From assembly GCA_022393335.1 (NCBI GenBank), contig JAJEKB010021001.1, positions 142,835-206,834 of the forward strand: 64,000 bases of DNA. Direction: 5' to 3'. The notes beneath the pieces are model-generated. The model was not told the DNA's origin, did no database searches, and saw only the letters and a program-made list of their open reading frames with translations. Origin of the DNA: Macrotrachela quadricornifera. Taxonomy: Eukaryota; Rotifera; Eurotatoria; Philodinida; Philodinidae. Of the stretch, positions 47,762 through 59,330 are shown in pieces. The position numbers were made by a program, and so were the translations under genes. How positions within the stretch are numbered: the first letter of the stretch is position 1; each line of letters opens with the position of its first letter.

Positions 47762-48493
47762 CACTAACAATATTTACTATTATTCTTATGTTAGTGCATT
47801 TTTCTTTCATGATTGAACTTCTATTCAAATAGATGTGCGTAAATGATTAATGCGCATTGACAACAATTGTAATATTTTTCTTCATTACTCAAGCTTTTAA
47901 TTCAGCTTCATCTTCAAGGTATTTCCTATGTATTTCAATTGTGTTCATGTTATATTGGTCTACACCGAACTTGAACTTCGTTGTATACATCTAGTGATGA
48001 TTCAATAATGATGAGAATAATCAGTACGGTCATAAGTGTTCTATCAGATGACGACAGTAGTATACAGGCATTTCTAGTGATTGAGCTTGAAGTAACAATG
48101 ACAAGTTTCTTGTATGTAGTAGATTTATGTGATTAGGATACATCATGTGATTAACCCAAGCCAAGTCCTGAAAAGCTAACGATGAATGTGACGAATGATC
48201 GAAACATGGAATATCTACATCGTTTTCTCGTTTTGTTCGAAAATCGAATGTGGGGCCCTTGAAAGCACTTTTCCATCGCATATATATTCTCGACATCTCG
48301 GGCACATTTCGACCACCAAAAAAGCCATCAAAATATTGACTACTTGAAGAGAGGAGACCTATCGAGATATCGAGTGTTGAGTGAGACACACTTGTCGAAA
48401 AGCATAACTCTGACTGATAAAAAGTCTTGGGAAGTGCTCTTTTGAATGATATTTCTATTCTTATTAGATGATCCTTTGAAGAATTTTTGTATT

Positions 48494-48896
48494 CTATACG
48501 TGCTTTTACATTGTTTCATGATTTAAACAATATTATTTACCATCGACAACTAGAATAACGACATGAATCTGTTGACAACCTTAAAAAAACCATAATAAAT
48601 TCAGATTCATAACACCTAGATATACTGAGGTCCTCAATAAAACTCTGATTTTCAATTACCCGTTAACAAAGGACGAGTTCATGACAACATATAAAACTAT
48701 CAATTTATATTTTAGTTCTACAAACGCCTGAGATAATTGCGGATTATAGACTTAATAGAGGTAAACAAGTTGAGTTTGTCTAATTTTACTTTCAATGTTA
48801 ATTTTTTATCATTTTGTTTTTACATAATCTAATTAATTGTAAAGTTATTTACTCTTTAGCATCAATTTTTTCTTTACTCCAATGGAACTTATGACA
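48494..48896 (-). repeat. Dispersed repeat, copy B (about 400 bp)
   Basis: Reverse complement of 32816-33206 over its full length, with scattered substitutions and small indels. Unlike copy A, it is not followed by the CAG...CTG element, which shows the two are separate units. Confidence 0.75.
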
Positions 48897-49864
48897 TTTC
48901 ATACACCTTACGACGACCTTTTACCAGTAACAAACATTAAAAGTATGTTTACTCTACCGTATATCTCGTACTGATACACCATACTTTTTTTTCTCTCAAT
49001 GAATCTCCTAATTGCATTAATAGCCATTACCGCAATCTAACTACTGTGATTAACCATTATACGATTGAAATTTTCATTTTATAATTGACTCAATACCGAA
49101 AATTTATCCAGAATTAAAAAAATTTTTTTTTTTAATTCCATGGAATTTTGACAATTGTGAAGCGAAGGCTACATCAGATGGGTCTTTCGACCATATTTTT
49201 TACTGATCTTTCATAAAAATCAGACGTCTTTTTCAAATCTCTTCAGGTACAAATAGCTGTCGCACAGGATATTGATTGTTGTTTTTATGATGTACAAAAA
49301 CAGTTTGAGTTGATCAATAGTTAAGACGAGGAATTGAGATCTTGAACAACAATTAAATTTTCAAGATCAAGCTTGATGTGTTGAAATATTTTGTATCAAA
49401 ATAGAGACTCCTCTTGCAATGTGACTTTGATGAAAGAGTTCTCGATATCGGTTAAAAAGTACAATGAAAGATAAGGTTGTCAGTAGTCTTAATGAATAAT
49501 AAATGTGATTATACATTTTCTACCGAACAGCATAACACGAAATGGTTGAAGATTTTGGAAAAGCCTCCAGTGGGGAATGATTACAAAATGGGCAAGATTT
49601 TTATTGATAGGCCAAAAGTTTTCTCTATCTCAACAAAGGTTAATAATTATAAGAGTATATGAAGTGGGAACTAGAAAAATATACGTATATAATTAAGCAC
49701 TTTATTTTTGTTGTTGTTTTTTCTTTTATCTATTCTTCACGCTAAGGAAAAGTTAGAAAAGTGTATTGGTAATTGAAATCGAAGAAGAAGATAGTCGCTA
49801 AATAATCCAAAAATAAATATAAAAATTTCGAAAGAGTCATAATTTGATGGGCAAACACCCACTA

Positions 49865-49915
49865 ATATGAAATTATAATGGGCATATTCCCATTTGCCTC
49901 CCCCTGATTACATCA
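49865..49915 (-). mobile_element. Isolated hAT-like terminus
   Basis: Read on the minus strand, the segment begins CAGTGATGTAATCAGGGGGA and continues GGCAAATGGG. It resembles the CAGTGATTTATCCAGAGGGA terminus of the complete hAT at 39992. No partner terminus or target-site duplication was found nearby, so it is probably a truncated or related non-autonomous copy. Confidence 0.4.
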
Positions 49916-50233
49916 CTGCACATGTATCTATCTTTGTTCTACGCCTGAGTATCTATCTATTTTTATTTTTATTTTTTCATTTACTTTTTGTCGTTCTTTC
50001 TTTTCCCATGACTCGCTATTTTTACCTTAAATTTGCATTAGAGAGTATAGAGTGAAAAGCTAAACACAAGCAGCTTCTTACGTACAATATATCTATTGAT
50101 GTGTGAATTTGTTCGGTATTCAATGTTATGACTAATGAGTATTGGTAAAATAGATGCAGAAAGAGATATAAAGGTAAATGCTATTCATAAAAATAAATAT
50201 ATAAGTGTATTTTATCGTTGCAATATCGTTATC

Positions 50234-51426
50234 ATGACACACGTCGCACTTGACACATTGCTGAAGGACAATTTTGAACAATATCAAGTACTGTATAATC
50301 AGCATAGATATCATTCGCACAATGCTCACCATCTCAGCTCGTTGGCATTACTAGGTGCCACTGACGAGCAACTCAAAGACATTTATGAGAGTTCCATGCG
50401 CCGTTATACCGACAAGTACGAGCTCTCACCACACGAAATCACTAAAGATAATTGGCGTAATTCACTTGGAGATGGCCGATTTTGTACGGCCTATCGAGAC
50501 TTTTCAACGTAGAGTTACCAACAGAAGGTGATTGGAAAAATAAGTTCTTTGAGTTGCTCTTCGACGATATAAAAGGGCCACCATTGATTGATACAGTTCT
50601 CAGTAGTTTGGTTCATCCGATCATTCATATTAGCTATGCTATCGAATTAAACAGTCGGCCAGTAGCGTGTGAGGCATTGACTATGACAGCCGTGCGCTCT
50701 GGTCATTGGTATAAGGTACCTACCGAACTGAAGCCATCAACGAAAGGAAAAAAGCAGGCTCTTCAAGTTATAAAGGACATTTACTCAGATGACCATGCAC
50801 CAAGATTTGACAAACCATTCCAAATTGATCTTGCATTGGCAAACGAATCCTTTATTCTTTCCTACTACAACGAATGGCAAATGCCAGACGATGTTGATAA
50901 AGCAATCGAAGAATTGTTTGATATGGCCGTCTATATCTATGCTTCAACACATAAACCTGATCAAATCGATTTTGATTTCGTTCTCGTGCATCTTCTTACC
51001 GGAATGAATGCTATTCGAAAGCTTCGACCTTATTTGGATAAGAACATTATCAAAAGACTTCTTTGCAACTTCTTCTACCTATCACTCGCAATCTATATCT
51101 GTCAACGACAGCCAAAGATCGATGAGCACTTAATCCATGATTATAAGATGAAAGAAAACAAAGATAATTGGAAATATGTCGTTGATCAAACATTAAATAC
51201 AAAATTAGCAACAAAAGCTCATGTTGTTAAGGTTATTCGTACTTTAAAGAATGCTGAAGAAGATTATGGATCAAAGGATGGGTTATATTTAAAGGCTTCT
51301 GTTAAATCAGTTGATAATTTGAATATAGAGAGTCCATGGAACTACTACAAATCGCATGAACCTTGGATAGGAATGTCGGATGCAAATCGAGAACTCAATG
51401 TAAAATACTCACTTCTTTATACATAA
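50234..51426 (+). pseudogene. Questin oxidase-like (DUF4243) gene with one frameshift
   Basis: Two overlapping frames together cover the family. Frame 1 (in-frame ATGs at 50135 and 50234; I prefer the second) gives the N-terminal signature YNQHRYHSHNAHHLSSLALLGA and ends just after WRNSLGDGRF. Frame 2 is open from about 50482 to TAA at 51424-51426 and continues with YGLSRLFNVEL, HPIIHISYAIEL and the remaining about 300 residues. The switch lies at the TTTTG run at about 50477-50481, where one extra T would restore the frame. A 56-bp GT-AG intron (about 50457-50512) is formally possible but would delete conserved residues. Questin oxidases are Baeyer-Villiger-type enzymes of fungal anthraquinone metabolism, with relatives in bacteria. 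The sequence is richer in GC than its surroundings. It is either a sequencing indel in a working gene or a very young pseudogene. Horizontal transfer is likely. Confidence 0.82.
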
Positions 51427-54400
51427 TTCGATGAACATTTTATACTGTGCTTTATTTGTATCAACTAAGCGAAAAATGCTTCAAATTTTGTTACTCTTCC
51501 AAAAACATATAAAATAAATCTATTTATTTTTGTACGAATTTCTAGATTTTTACGCATTCATAATTGCTCTTCATTTATATGAATATAAGTAGATGCAGAG
51601 ATAATTTTAAAGTGAATCCATGTGTTCTGATGAAAAAAAAACAAAGTTGGAAATTCTATACCATATTCATATAATTTCTACTAGATTTGATAAGTCATAA
51701 TATTGAACGATAATATGAGTCCATATTGCCTTCTATGTACGTTTTCGTATCTTTTTTATGACTAACTTTTTACATAAATAAAAATATACAAAAGTAGAAG
51801 CAATAAAAAAAGAGAAGATATAATGAATAGGCTATAATAAATGATCGCGCTTTGTATCACAGATTTTCATTACGTATTCCAGCTTATTAAAAAAAACAAA
51901 ATATGCCAAAAGTCGTTGCGTGAAAAGCTCTACAATTTACAAAAGATCACTTTTTTTTTTAAAACGAACAAAGTTTTGACCAATCCAATTTTGATCGTGC
52001 GAAAACGATACATTTTTTCATATAATATCTTTTTATAATAATTGCTATTTGCAAACTGGAGATCCATTCATGCTTTACAATCCAGTCGTTATAAACACAA
52101 ATTCAATAATTTTTTTTTTATTAGATGTGTGAAATAATCATCTTCGTTATCCTCACACAATTACATTTGTTGAGTCAATTTCTCGAAGATTTTTTTTAAC
52201 ATTTATCTTTATTCAAAGAATTCATGAACTCTCTTACTAGACAATACAATGATTCAAAATCATTTCAATCATATAAATTTTGTTTGATTAAATCGAATAA
52301 TTAAGAAAATATATAGTGTCAGATTTGGAAAATTAGATGGATGTACTATATTTGTGATGCTTTCTCAATGAAAATAATCGGATACAACTTCATAAATACT
52401 GCGTTTCTCATTGTCGTGGTAAATTTTAATATCATGAATATCTATTGAAGGCTGTTCCTTCTGAATTTCCTTGAATTCGGATTGCAAGCATGTTTTAACG
52501 CAACAGTGATGATCAAAAATTGTTTAGATTCAACATGATGAAATAAAAACAGCATCAATTCAGTTAAAAAAATTATGATAAATACATTTTTTTGTAGTAC
52601 AATGGTTTAGTCGGACTACTTCAGAAATGAATCTCCTCTTGCTACTGAAACAGAATAAAATAATTTTCAATCAATTTGTTTAAAATAAAACGATGACCTA
52701 TTCCAAAGCGCTTACGTACATAAGGATACAAATTTATTCAATATTTCTAGATGTTGTTTCAATAATAATTTTAGCAGATCATTCTTCATCTTGTACATCT
52801 TCTCGCCTATTGTGAAATCATTTAGATCATCTTAGAATGGTTTTGGCTGAAAAAAACCTTTATCATTGGGGAAAAAAGCATAATTGATCATGAATAATTC
52901 TTTCTTAGATATGCAGAGATGCAGTACATAATTGACACATGAATAATATCACAGTTTTATTTAACTTTATTTCTTGATGGATAGAAATTAAAAGAGATGA
53001 AGACAAGAATATACATATAAGGCAATATAGGCTAGTATTATGTTTTTCAATATCATGACCTACCAAGTGTAATAGAAATTCTATTAATATGGTACTAGAT
53101 GAACAATGATCAAATATTTTAGAAATGTAGAACTTTCATGAAAATGAGACACTTCCATCATTACTTTTGATATGCCCAAAATGTTTTTTATTAAATGAAT
53201 GATATAATATACATTTTGTTAATTTTATCTTCTTAAAGTTTAGTCGCTAAAGTTGTCTTTCTGTTTCCAAAGATGAAACTGTTTTTTTTAAAATAAGATC
53301 TTGCTTGAAATATCATTTCTATTTATTTTCAGCTATATAATATAGTAAAAAAAGTTATTTTAGTGAGAAACCTTATCAGTATGGCTCTTTTGTGGTTAAA
53401 ATACAAAATGAACAGTTAGAGCAGATCATAGGAAAATTGTTGGCATTTATAAAACGTACTCTATCACACATAAAATCGTATGTATCAAGCAGAAATAGAA
53501 AAAAAAGAATACAACTATGTATCGTTTATTTTTGCACGCATATTTCAATCCAAAAAGAAATTGCTTAGTGTTTGCTATCATAGACCATCAGTCTTTTAAA
53601 CTTGTGCTTGTGAAGTTATTAGTAGATGTAGTATCTCTTGTTAAAAATATCGAATTTCTATTGAAAGGATAGAAATAATTAAAGAATTTCCTTTTTCGAT
53701 AATAACGTATTCCTTATAATGCAAATGAGTCTAAATCTAAACAGTAGCGACTTTTTTTAAGAAAATATTTCTCGATAATTCTGTAAGTGGTGATAAGAGA
53801 AGAACAAACTATTTTTGTTGAGAATAATAAAATTTTTCTGTTTTGAAGGAAGAAGCTAATATGTCCAGATGTCTTATCTTCGTATTGTATACAAAGATTA
53901 TTTATAGTTTCAATTTTTCTTAATATTTCTGCTCGTACGATTCCATTACTTTATATATATTTGTGAGTAGTATACGATCGTGATATTAAACTATATGATC
54001 TATTGAAATACGAGCGCACACATACTTAGTATTTTTCGTTTTGAATATATGTCACAATCATTATTTCATTTCATGATGTAAACTAAAGTAAATCAAATAT
54101 AATCATACTATATCATAATACAATAAAATTAGTAAGGAAATTGCTAAATCTCTCGATGTCGTGTTAGTATATCATCGTCAAAAAATGTAATAACGCCTCA
54201 TTACCGAATTAGGTAGGATGATTTGACATCAGGATTCGAGGATCTCTGACACATTCATCATCATTCGTATCCTTAAGAATTAAATTTATTTCTTTCATTT
54301 TTTCCTTTACTTTCAATATTGAACTATAATGACACTGAAGTAGAACTGATTTTGAAGTGTTATTAGACTCTGTCGTCTCTACAATTAGGGACGTACCAAG

Positions 54401-54721
54401 CCCGAGACCAAACCGAGACTCTCGGTCTCGGTCTCGGTCGGTTTCGCTCTCGGTTAGTCTCGGTCTCGGTCTCGGTACACCCCTATATATGACTCAATGG
54501 ACAGTTTGTAGCTCCGTAATTCCTTATGACTTAAACAATGAAACGCTAGAACCGCATTGTTATATTAATTTGAGGATGATATGAGTTTTCGGAATGACTT
54601 AGACTCTTAACTCTTACGATCACGAAAATTAAACGGTATAATTAGTTTATAAGTGCATAAATCAGATAGAACAGTTTCTTTATTCTTTTATGTCATTGCT
54701 CACAGTGGAGTCAATTTTTTG
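51427..54721. other. Gene-poor stretch, 3.3 kb
   Basis: AT-rich with no supported gene or large repeat. The one distinct element is the 98-bp CGGTCT-rich fold-back at 54387-54484. The ORF at 51841-52038 is low-complexity. Confidence 0.45.
54387..54484. repeat. Fold-back element built from a CGGTCT short repeat
   Basis: The outer ends AGGGACGTACC and GGTACACCCCT are near-perfect inverted repeats. Between them are GAGACC/CCGAGAC words on the left and (TCGGTC)n words on the right, so the whole 98 bp can fold on itself. The local Arg/Ser-rich ORF is an artefact of this repeat. GC content is far above the surroundings. Confidence 0.7.
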
Positions 54722-56149
54722 CTACGTGTTGACAGGTTTTCCATCCGTCGAAGGAACTTTCTTCATTGGACATGCAATATTTCTCTCATCGGGCCATATT
54801 TGAGTGCGATTGATATTATTCTGGAGAACTTCAGGTCGACTGTAATGTCCCGCTGAATCGATCCATACTTTGACAATACCAAGTTGACTAAGATCGATCT
54901 CGCCAATCACGAGCTTCTGCTCTATACCTTTATGAGGTCCAGCAAGGTACATGTTGAAAGGATGAATGATACCACTCACTCCTCCTCCCACTTTAACTAA
55001 TTCTTGCTTGCCTAGTTTAGCTTCCATCCAGTCGAGACAAGACTGATCAATTGTATTGGACGCGTAGATTACCCAACATTGACCAGTCAGTGCATGATTC
55101 TTCATCATAGCATCGATCTAAATAAAAATTCAACAGATAATATGAATTCAAACATATCCACCTCAAAGTATTAAATCTGAGCAAAAAAGTTATATAAAAG
55201 ATATCAAACTATAGATCAATAAATATGACTTCCTTGAAAGCTAATTTGAGTGTACCATTTCATCTCACTCTTTTACAAATGAAAAATATATTTGGTCTAA
55301 GATCTATAAAAATTCTCATTCCTGAAACGGCATATTAAAGGGAAGAATGAATATTGCTACTTCAACTAAATATTGTTTGATTCTCTAAAATTATTACTTA
55401 TGATTGTTTTTAAATCAATACTTTTGTTTCTTTATATGTTTGATAGGTATTATTAGCTGAGTTCAAATGTTCGATCTTTATAATTTAGGAATATTTTAAA
55501 TAAATCTTATGGTGCTGCGAGTGATGTTAGAAGAAATTACCTGAATATCGGCCACATCCTCGAATCCAGCCATAGTGCTTAAAGCAGGCCATGCACCTGC
55601 ATGAATTTGTTCGCCTTGTTGGATGAGTGCTTGTCGAGCACCGTTCATTGTATTTTCCCAACATGCTAATCCGCCAAGAATTCCACGTTTCGAAGGATAG
55701 CAGCGTAAAGTATAGCCACCTCCATTAGCCCAGATAATTTTTTCAACGTAGGTTGGTTGAAGTTTTCGATGGACTCCCAACAATGTACCATCAGATTCAA
55801 TGAAGATTTGGGAATTGAAACATGTATGAGTACCTGTCATTCGCTCAGATACACCTAATACGATACATACACCATAATCGCGACAAGCTGCTTGAATTTT
55901 GCTGATTTCTGGTCCATCAATTTCAACAGATTGTTCGATATATTCAGCAAGTACAGGCGGTTGTATCAAGGTCGGATAACATTCAATGAAGTAAGGATAA
56001 CCGGGAATGAATGTCTCTGGATAGATAAGAAGTTCAACTAATGCCTTCTTTGCATCTTTTATATATTCAATTACTTTTTCAGTTGTTGCCATTTTATTCA
56101 TAAAGACTGGTGCTGCATGAACAGCTGCTGCTTTAAAAACAGAAGACAT
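54722..56149 (-). CDS. Nitrilase (branch 1-like), 334 aa, two exons
   Basis: Exon 1 is 55541-56149 and exon 2 is 54722-55117; the intron is 423 bp (CAG|GTAATT ... TTTAG, phase 0). The full catalytic triad of the carbon-nitrogen hydrolase fold is present: Glu45 in YPETFIPGYP, Lys129 in HRKLQPT and Cys163 in GGLACWENTM. The exon junction falls between ADIQ and IDAMMKNHAL, just before the GQCWVIYAS strand, so the joined protein is co-linear with the family. CWEN and RKLQPT point to true aliphatic/aromatic nitrilases (nitrile to acid and ammonia) rather than amidases. Cytosolic and probably oligomeric. Nitrilases of this branch are mostly bacterial, fungal and plant, so horizontal acquisition is plausible. 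The intron is several times longer than the others near it. Confidence 0.92.
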
Positions 56150-57575
56150 TGCTATACTAACGTGTTTTTTTCTTCTTTGTGAGTTACACTTAAGTATATG
56201 TGCACACGTTATTTTTTATTCTTCTTGACGCTTACATTCACGCAATTTAAGTCAAATAATTCAATAATGCACTGGAAATATTTGTTTCAACAAACACATG
56301 GTTTATGAATCATTATTATATGCATTTTGATTGTTAGTGTTCTGTTTGTTGTCATCTGTCTCTGTTGCCTATCGAAGCTACGCACATGTATCGAATACTG
56401 TTGAAAAAAACGTATTTTTTGCTATGATAATACGTTTTATATTCACTACAGCAAGTAAGAACAAACAAATATAAATCCACACATTGGTGTATTGAGCACA
56501 ATATTTATTTCTTGATGTCTGCACTATTTATCTTAATACTGCTCCTTTTATCAAAGCTCCAAGTTTAGCCCGATTTTATTTATTTTAAGCATGTTTTTAG
56601 AAATGTTTGAATTTTCACTTTTCCTCCACCTCACATTTGTTCCAGAAAAATATTCATTAAACAGCCATTGACATTTATGTAAAGACTTGCATCGCATGTT
56701 AGATGCGAATTAGATTAAGTTTTCAAATGCATTGTGAAAAGTTTTTCCATTAACCAAAAACACATGCAGTAGAGTTATGACCACTTGCACAGTGGAAAAC
56801 TCATTTATAAGTAGACATATGCGCAACTTTGTTGTGAAAAACCGGTCTTCAGTTGCTCAAAATTGATTCCATATCGTCCAGAGATCATATTTATAAAAAT
56901 AATAGTTTCGTTTAAAAGAATATTTTTCAATGAGAAATATTTGAAGAGAATTCTGATTAAAACTCAAAAACTTTTTACAATCAAATCGATGCTTTTTTGC
57001 AAAATGTAGGCAGAGAAATTCTATGCATATTCGTTTTAAAAAAAACATTTTAGGCTTTATATCATTCGATGCAATTTTAAAGTGCTACAATTTCGAATAT
57101 TACATTGGTATTTCTTTTAAAATGTAGTATGGATGTCAAAAGCCGAACCTCAGACAAAAAAACTGTTGTCTTTGGAAAATCTGTAAGCCAGCTCAATGAA
57201 TAGTTCACAACTTGGTGCTATGTTATACTGTTTTCATTTTTAAAAAATGTCGAGTAAAACATCCTCTTCAAAATGATTATAAATTGATCCTTCCAAATCT
57301 TTTATTAAGAAAGTTATATTGTCAAAACGTCTATTATATTTAAAAGCAAATTAATCATTAGTATTATAATCATTCAAAATAGGCTAGTGAATTAACTATT
57401 AGTTTAACAACCAGTTGACGTTGTGAAATCTCTGTAACAGAAAATCAATTTATTGTTATATTATACAAATCGAGTCAGAACTTCTAACTCACTCTTTACA
57501 TGTAAAAAATTGTTCAAAAAATTATTTTCAATATCTTGATTATTTTACAGAATGTTAAAGTGACCAAAAAAGTTG
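56150..57575. other. Intergenic stretch, 1.4 kb
   Basis: Promoter side of the nitrilase gene and 3' side of the next gene. AT-rich; I see no gene, repeat or hairpin worth naming. Confidence 0.45.
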
Positions 57576-59330
57576 TTAGCAATCTGAAAGATTATCAAAG
57601 CATCGACTTCTAAGACTTTTCAAATATTTGATAAAATTTATTCGATGAGCAGGATGAATCATCATGATAAATAAACAAATGAGAAGACCTGTTGGAAATG
57701 CCGAAAACATGGTATTCAATTTTTTTGTAAGTAATGTACTTTCAATAGGAACATATCCACAATATCCTAAATCAAATCCAATTAAATTTGGAGCGGAAAA
57801 TTTCAATGAATATTTGATTTTGTCATTTGATGTACATTCAATTAAGAATTCTTTCATATGATCAGTAAAAACAGAAGTACTGTATTCAATTGTACGTACT
57901 ATTAAATGTACTTTTAATAATGAATATGTATCTTCAAAACCATCAACTATAAGTTTAACAGAATACTGATCTGATGTTTCTTCCATTTGATAATAAAATG
58001 CATTAGATAATATGTAATTGATTTTTGACAAAAATATAGATTCAATTTGTTGTTCTTGATGTGTTAAGTCTTCCCATAATTTAAAAACATCATTTCCCGT
58101 ATTATTTCTCAAATCGATGCCAGCATTAATTAATTCATCAAATATATTATTTTTATCTATTATTTGTCCTTCAAGTCTTATTAAATATAACATTTTCCAA
58201 CTATGAATCGGAGAAATATTACCAGAATATATTCCATAACGAGATATATATAATTTTTTCCAGAATAATTCTTCATGAAATATTCCGTACCATTGTTTAC
58301 ATACGAGTTGCATTGAATAAAAATCAGTTGTATCAGTGATACTATGAAGAATTTGTTCTGTTATATGTTCTGGTATTTGTGGAAATAAACGATAATTATC
58401 AATTGTAAATTTTATATGTGGATAAGATAATTGAAATTTTTTTTTGAATTTTTCATTTTGAATATCAATCCAATTATCAATAACATAATCAACTAACCAA
58501 AGTGGACTTTCAGTACAAATATGTTCTAATCCAATAAGAATGTCATTAGTAGTACATATTGACATAGCTACTTGATATATAAATGCTATTCTTTCATCTT
58601 TCTTTTTTTGAAAAAAATCATTTTGACTAATACTTATATGTTTTTGATCATCATATGGCATCCAAATAGACTGTTCGGTATGAAGAGAACGTCTTTCATA
58701 TATTTTTTCATTATATTGAATTAATAAATCACATAGTCTAGTATCATCATCTGTTAGAGGATCGGCAATCGTGAGTAATTGTCGATAATCTTTGGCTGTT
58801 TTCATCCATTGATGATTATAGTAAAGCATATATTTTTTCAATATTAGTAAAAGTTTTATTGAAGCATTAATTATACAATCACATTTTCTTGCCCATGTTG
58901 GCCATAGAAATTGTTTGATAGTCCATTTTCTTGAATTTTCTAATAGATATGCTGTATATGTTAATGAAGATCGTGGAACAATAAAATTATACTTCGATTC
59001 ATCTTGCATAATACAATGAATATATAAATCTAATTTACTTCGATCTTTTGATTTTGGTATGATCATATCAATTGTTTTGATTTGGTTATCTTGTTCATAT
59101 AACCAATCCAAGACAAAATTCGATGAACAAAGAATATCCCAATTAGCATTCTTATCATATCGTACACCTCGAAAGTTGGGTAAAAACTGACGAGCAGCTC
59201 GAGAACCAATTAGAATACCATGAGCAGATTGAAGTATTATCGAGTTTTTCTTAAGAATAGATTTGATGTTTGATTGACCAGATATACGACGAAATTTACA
59301 ATGTGACAATGATGCCAAAATCGTATCCAT
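57576..59330 (-). CDS. Nucleotidyltransferase-like N-domain fused to an F-box, 584 aa
   Basis: Single-exon gene. A frame extension adds ten residues upstream, but those bases look like an acceptor (TTTTAG) in a 5' UTR, so the ATG at 59330 is preferred. In numbering that includes these ten residues: the N-domain has GILIGSRAARQFLPNFRGV (48-66), WDILCS (74-79) and KLDLYIHC (108-115). The Gly-Ser-Arg, Trp-Asp and later Asp pattern resembles nucleotidyltransferase-fold proteins seen in large viruses, phages and protists. An F-box follows at about 326-372 (PEHITEQIL...LVCKQWYGIF..LFWKKLY). A hydrophobic segment lies near the C-terminus (LICLFIMMIHP). An F-box would link it to an SCF ubiquitin ligase; the N-domain might bind nucleotide or substrate. 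Neither activity can be confirmed here, and the N-domain assignment is the weaker one. Confidence 0.65.
   Translation of the reverse strand: MDTILASLSHCKFRRISGQSNIKSILKKNSIILQSAHGILIGSRAARQFLPNFRGVRYDKNANWDILCSSNFVLDWLYEQDNQIKTIDMIIPKSKDRSKLDLYIHCIMQDESKYNFIVPRSSLTYTAYLLENSRKWTIKQFLWPTWARKCDCIINASIKLLLILKKYMLYYNHQWMKTAKDYRQLLTIADPLTDDDTRLCDLLIQYNEKIYERRSLHTEQSIWMPYDDQKHISISQNDFFQKKKDERIAFIYQVAMSICTTNDILIGLEHICTESPLWLVDYVIDNWIDIQNEKFKKKFQLSYPHIKFTIDNYRLFPQIPEHITEQILHSITDTTDFYSMQLVCKQWYGIFHEELFWKKLYISRYGIYSGNISPIHSWKMLYLIRLEGQIIDKNNIFDELINAGIDLRNNTGNDVFKLWEDLTHQEQQIESIFLSKINYILSNAFYYQMEETSDQYSVKLIVDGFEDTYSLLKVHLIVRTIEYSTSVFTDHMKEFLIECTSNDKIKYSLKFSAPNLIGFDLGYCGYVPIESTLLTKKLNTMFSAFPTGLLICLFIMMIHPAHRINFIKYLKSLRSRCFDNLSDC

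Larger units (their letters stand above)
47762..50134. other. Intergenic stretch with repeat traces
   Basis: About 2.4 kb. It contains copy B of the dispersed repeat (48494-48896) and a lone hAT-like terminus at about 49865-49915. The ORF at 48030-48389 (minus) begins with GTG and has no domain. No gene supported. Confidence 0.45.

Noticed and set aside
48030..48389. 119-codon minus-strand ORF
   Set aside because: Opens with GTG, no domain, and the opposite strand reads as well as this one.
50457..50512. 56-bp GT-AG intron to explain the frame change in the questin oxidase-like gene
   Set aside because: Frames would join, but the removed codons include the conserved WRNSLGD...Y segment; a one-base shift explains the data better.
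54357..54584. Arg/Ser-rich ORF resembling an SR protein
   Set aside because: Produced by the CGGTCT short repeat at 54387-54484.
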